Shown: piece by piece, positions 61,203 to 64,000 of the stretch
Numbering within the stretch: position 1 is the first letter of the stretch
Layout of the letters: every line of letters starts with the position of its first letter
Source: Capnocytophaga sp. oral taxon 863 str. F0517
GTDB lineage: Bacteria > Bacteroidota > Bacteroidia > Flavobacteriales > Flavobacteriaceae
Direction: 5' to 3'
Assembly: GCF_000466425.1 (NCBI RefSeq)
Contig: NZ_KE992152.1
Coordinates: 18,995 to 82,994, forward strand
Length of the DNA stretch: 64,000 nt
The notes under the pieces: model-generated
Told to the model about the DNA's origin: nothing
The model's input: only the letters and a program-made list of their open reading frames with translations
Database searches by the model: none
Position numbers and translations under genes: made by a program

Positions 61203-61478
61203 ATGTCTCGTAGTTATAGGAAAGCTATTTTTAAGGATAAAGGGATAGGTAAAAGAGCTTATCATCGTATCATAAGGAGGCATAATGGTACTATCTTAAG
61301 AACAAAGATAAAGGCTAATATCGTTTTAGATGATGTAGAAATAGAACTTGATTTGAAAGATAGTAAGTCCATTGTCAATGATTATAATTACTGTGACTAT
61401 AAAACTAATTGGGAACAGAATATAACATTAAGAAATATTCTTACTAAAGAAGAATTGAAAAAATGGCAGAGAAAATAG
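61203..61478 (+). CDS. Small basic protein of unknown function
   Basis: This 91-residue protein (MSRSYRKAIFKDKGIGKRAY, then HRIIRRHNGT) has a very basic N-terminal half and an acidic middle (LDDVEIELDLKD) and ends KKWQRK. It has no signal peptide. The ATG at 61203 follows the promoter at a sensible distance; the longer frame from 61125 overlaps the carB terminator and is rejected. It overlaps the longest form of the next gene by 16 bases. Related small basic proteins occur beside Rhs-type or DUF2931 genes in Bacteroidota as far as I recall, but I make no family call. Confidence 0.6.
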   Translation: MSRSYRKAIFKDKGIGKRAYHRIIRRHNGTILRTKIKANIVLDDVEIELDLKDSKSIVNDYNYCDYKTNWEQNITLRNILTKEELKKWQRK

Positions 61479-61504
61479 TTTTTAAGAAAAAACAATCACG
61501 TACT

Positions 61505-62011
61505 ATGACACTATTAAAACCTATGTTCCGTTTATTCTTCCTTCTCCCTTGTCTTGCACTGGTACAATATCCTAAAGCAATGGATTTTAGCAAACTCTAT
61601 CAGGGGAAATTAGACAGTGTCGCAGTTGTACATCGTACGGGCTGGACAAAAGAAACTTCGTGGTTTGGTGCTCCAGAAGAAGAACGTATTACTGAGAAAC
61701 GAAGAAGGCTTCCTCTATCCAAAGGAAAGCGATTGCTTAAAATATTGCAAGATAAAACAGTTTATAAAGAAGAATATCCTTGGGTGATTGATGTCGTAAG
61801 TAGTTTCCTTTTCTATGCAAATGGCAATGAAGTGCTTACCTTGCATTTTTCAACAGCAACCAAACAGCAGAGAATCTACAAGGGGGAAGAACTTATCTTT
61901 GCAGGAATGAGTAAAGGGAAACTTACTAAAAAGCTCATTCGTTATCTGTATCCTAATCTCTCTGCTGAAGAACTGTATATAAATTTCTTTATTCTATGGG
62001 AGGAGTTGTAA
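61505..62011 (+). CDS. Exported or membrane-anchored protein of unknown function
   Basis: This 168-residue protein begins MTLLKPMFRLFFLLPCLALV, a signal-peptide-like helix. An in-frame ATG at 61463 gives a 182-residue form with a basic extension and overlaps the previous gene. The mature part has VDVVSSFLFYANGNEVLTL-like IDVVSSFLFYANGNEVLTLH strands and basic segments (KRRRLPLSKGKRLLK). No family is recognised. It belongs to an AT-rich run of four genes of the same strand. Confidence 0.58.
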   Translation: MTLLKPMFRLFFLLPCLALVQYPKAMDFSKLYQGKLDSVAVVHRTGWTKETSWFGAPEEERITEKRRRLPLSKGKRLLKILQDKTVYKEEYPWVIDVVSSFLFYANGNEVLTLHFSTATKQQRIYKGEELIFAGMSKGKLTKKLIRYLYPNLSAEELYINFFILWEEL

Positions 62012-62050
62012 CACACAGGTTGCTATTTAAAACGATAAAAACCTATTCTT

Positions 62051-63196
62051 ATGATAAAAACCACTATTTTCATCTTGTTTATACTTATAGCCTTATGGCT
62101 TACGGGCTGTTGGGGGTATAAAGCAAAACAAAATAAGGCTAATGCTAATGCCCAGCCTGAATATAAATGGGGAGTAGCCGTGAATACCCCTATAGGTTAC
62201 CCTATACGTTTTTACGCTGGAAGAGTAGGAGGAATGTCTATAATAGGTGAGCTTTACTCTATAACAGAAGAACCTGATTGGGGATGTGCTATGGGGTATG
62301 AAAGTCGTTCAATGGAAGAGTTACCCCAAAATGTAGATATGGTATGGCTGTCGTATAAAGAAGATTGTTTTTATAGGCTCAAAACCGCTATTGATTACGA
62401 AAAGATAGCAAAGCTTTTTAGAGAAGGTTTTAATCAAAGAGTACCTAATGGAGAAGTAAGACATAAAACCTATGATACTATAGTAGTGGGTATTGCCCCC
62501 GGTGGCGTAGTAGTGTTATGGGTGGGGTATGGTTATTTGCCTCTTACAGAAATAGGAAGATATCAAGCTGATAAAATAGAGCTTAGAGAACCTGAAGGAT
62601 TAGACAATCACCAAAAACTTATATTTAGTAAAAAGGATAGAGAAGAGGTTTTAAATAGTAACACCATCATTCCTGAGGATTTTCGTGAGGCAAACAAAAA
62701 TAAACCTATTCCCTTCGGTTTATGGGATAGTTATAGAAACCATCAGTACCAATGGTATCCTACTTTTGAAATTCCTAATGGAAAAATGGGAGATGTGCAT
62801 TATCAATATTGGAATGGAGAAGGATCTTTCTTTTTTTTCACAGACTTTATAGCTTTAGAAGAACATAAAAATGTTTTTGCTCCCCAAGAATTGTATCACA
62901 ATATAAGAAAACTTCCTTTGTATAAGGAAATAAGTTTTACTTATAAGGCTGAAGATGGCATAAAATATGGAGTGGGACTTCAGTTTGATTGGGAAGATAC
63001 TTTAGAAGCCTATAAAAAAGTATTTGGAGAACATCCTGATGAAGTAAAAGCGCATTTGGATATTCGAATGAATCGCATCAATTCTTATCTTACAGTTCGT
63101 TTAGTGGGAGATAATGGGAAAGAGGCTTTTATAGAACCTAAATTAATTGACATAGGGGAAGCAAATCAAAAATATGCACCACCTTTTGATAACTAA
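62051..63196 (+). CDS. DUF2931-type lipoprotein
   Basis: This 381-residue protein has a lipoprotein signal (LFILIALWLTGC). The mature part starts EYKWGVAVNTPIGYPIRFYA, matching DUF2931 (Y-x-W ... P-x-x-Y/F), and carries SMEELPQNVDMVWLSYKED and APGGVVVLWVGYG, a conserved block of that family. The length is about 1.7 times the usual, with a second similar segment near YQWYPTFEIPNGKMGDVHYQ, so it may hold two copies. Its role is unknown. DUF2931 genes often lie near polymorphic-toxin or type VI secretion genes in Bacteroidota, and could be immunity proteins (inference). Confidence 0.72.
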   Translation: MIKTTIFILFILIALWLTGCWGYKAKQNKANANAQPEYKWGVAVNTPIGYPIRFYAGRVGGMSIIGELYSITEEPDWGCAMGYESRSMEELPQNVDMVWLSYKEDCFYRLKTAIDYEKIAKLFREGFNQRVPNGEVRHKTYDTIVVGIAPGGVVVLWVGYGYLPLTEIGRYQADKIELREPEGLDNHQKLIFSKKDREEVLNSNTIIPEDFREANKNKPIPFGLWDSYRNHQYQWYPTFEIPNGKMGDVHYQYWNGEGSFFFFTDFIALEEHKNVFAPQELYHNIRKLPLYKEISFTYKAEDGIKYGVGLQFDWEDTLEAYKKVFGEHPDEVKAHLDIRMNRINSYLTVRLVGDNGKEAFIEPKLIDIGEANQKYAPPFDN

Positions 63197-63207
63197 AATA
63201 TAAGGCT

Positions 63208-63453
63208 ATGAGCAAAGTATATGTACGTAATTCAGGAAAACAAAAAGAAATTGACTCTGAAATAATTTATTTGGAGTTTGGACTTTTTTTTGATGGAACT
63301 ACTTATCTTTTAGATAATTATGATTTAAGAAATGATTATCCTAATGCTATTATATTTTTTGAACATAAAGCTTTTGATATATACGGAAGAGACTTAGCGG
63401 GTGTTGCTAATGATATTACATCTGATAACGCGGTTATATTTGCTGAAACATAG
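63208..63453 (+). CDS. Short protein with an FFDGT motif, possibly a truncated effector head
   Basis: This 81-residue protein starts MSKVYVRNSGKQKEIDSEII and then LEFGLFFDGTTYLLDNYDLR. The FGLFFDGT block is like the N-terminus of DUF2235/Tle1-type phospholipase effectors (typically FFDGTGNN or FFDGTLNN), which are several hundred residues long. After about residue 45 the sequence no longer looks like that family. It may be the surviving head of an effector gene with a replaced tail, or a chance match. It lies 11 bases after the DUF2931 gene and ends just before the inverted repeat. Confidence 0.5.
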   Translation: MSKVYVRNSGKQKEIDSEIIYLEFGLFFDGTTYLLDNYDLRNDYPNAIIFFEHKAFDIYGRDLAGVANDITSDNAVIFAET

Positions 63454-63475
63454 AGAAAAAAGACTACGGCAGTTC

Positions 63476-63755
63476 CCCCGCTGGCGCCAGCTTGTAGCTC
63501 GTGCCTATTATAATAAGAGCTTATAGCTTACTACTTGGGTGTTTGGTAATGTATCAGATGTGTTGTTAAAATTTCAATAGCTTTACAATCAATACAATAC
63601 AAAAGAACTGCCCCACTATATTCCTTTTACCCGCCATAGAGAAAAGAGTTTTTCAAGCAAGCCTATAAAGCGCTATAAATAGTGCGAGGGGAATTGGCAA
63701 ATTATGAATTTTGAATTTTGAATTGGGCACAAGCTGCAAGCTTGCGCCAGCGGGG
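63476..63755. repeat. Inverted repeat pair, 30-base arms, 220 bases apart
   Basis: The arm at 63476-63505 (CCCCGCTGGCGCCAGCTTGT then AGCTCGTGCC) matches the reverse complement of 63726-63755 at about 27 of 30 positions. The arms are GC-rich in an AT-rich region and contain internal GCTGGCGCCAGC palindromic sequence. Confidence 0.75.
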
Positions 63756-63763
63756 GTATTGCA

Positions 63764-63919
63764 TTATTTGCAATGTTTCGATATTTTTGTTGCTGATTTG
63801 ATAATAGATTTTGTTGAGGCTTCCTGTATTCTTCCTATATCCATTATATATCCTTTCTGTACTGAAGATATAATTGCGGTATTTTTAATAAAGTGTGTAA
63901 ATGTTTGCTGATATTGCAT
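63764..63919 (-). CDS. Possible short protein or gene fragment
   Basis: A 51-residue frame (MQYQQTFTHFIKNTAIISSV, then QKGYIMDIGRIQEASTK) ends just 9 bases from the right arm of the inverted repeat. The sequence looks more protein-like than random, with an even mix of residues, and may be the start of a longer lost gene. There is no clear promoter. It is offered as a low-confidence call. Confidence 0.3.
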   Translation of the reverse strand: MQYQQTFTHFIKNTAIISSVQKGYIMDIGRIQEASTKSIIKSATKISKHCK

Positions 63920-64000
63920 TTTATATTAGGCAGTATTATGTAAAAAATTACTCATTTATACTTGTGTATTTAAAATAACGTGAGTTCGACTTAAGCGGCA

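Larger units (their letters stand above)
63454..64000. other. Non-coding right edge with inverted repeat
   Basis: No convincing large gene is present. The stretch holds a 30-base inverted repeat (63476-63505 and 63726-63755), one possible 51-codon minus-strand frame (63764-63919), and AT-rich DNA. Short frames inside the repeat are antisense shadows. Confidence 0.5.

Noticed and set aside
63711..63911. Plus-strand open frame of 66 codons at the right edge
   Set aside because: It runs through the inverted repeat arm, has no start context, and overlaps antisense the more protein-like minus frame.

Overview
The window reads as chromosomal DNA of a Bacteroidota (Flavobacteriia) bacterium, most likely Capnocytophaga or a close relative. 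The evidence is the recurring Bacteroidota promoter pattern (TTTG/TTG about 19-20 bases before TAnnTTTG), almost no Shine-Dalgarno sites, a SusC/SusD outer-membrane import locus, many lipoproteins with Bacteroidota-style signals, a family-117 (DUF2723) membrane glycosyltransferase, and a fumarate/succinate metabolism set (SdhCAB plus two Dcu carriers) suited to a CO2-loving succinate producer. The genus is inference from memory of such genomes, not from a search.

Layout. 1-5 kb: a cut-off gene, DUF2007 and HAD proteins, a lysozyme-like exported protein, a membrane protein with a winged-helix regulator, and argS. 5-6.5 kb: two secreted outer-membrane beta-barrels on the minus strand. 6.7-14 kb: a run of plus-strand genes (RND/MMPL exporter, DUF502, mtnN, asnA, a methyltransferase, glmS) and initiator tRNA. 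14-18 kb: the Ktr potassium system facing an rRNA/tRNA methyltransferase and panC. 18-32 kb: a one-domain glycogen-synthase-like protein, sppA, two Dcu dicarboxylate carriers around purK, the sdhCAB operon and mfd.

32-52 kb is a protein-degradation and import region: two paralogous M13 metallopeptidase lipoproteins, an M1 aminopeptidase, several lipoproteins, kptA, a YafQ toxin-antitoxin pair, and a minus-strand operon of SusC, SusD, a zinc metallohydrolase lipoprotein and a DUF4302 lipoprotein. Surface or periplasmic peptidases plus a TonB-dependent importer suggest peptide scavenging (inference). 52-64 kb holds tRNA-Gln, a large DUF2723 protein, tRNA-Gly, an AT-rich accessory stretch (PIN toxin-antitoxin pair and a PD-(D/E)XK nuclease), carB, and a tail of small AT-rich unknown genes with a DUF2931 lipoprotein, a short FFDGT protein and a 30-base inverted repeat.

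The most unusual features are: degenerate 7-base repeats that fill many intergenic gaps and run into gene ends and one start codon; a tRNA-Gly-linked toxin-antitoxin/nuclease island whose promoter and terminator look like diverged copies of the tRNA's own; the metallohydrolase-containing SusCD locus; and the inverted repeat with apparent gene fragments at the right edge. No CRISPR array, insertion sequence, prophage or rRNA operon was seen.
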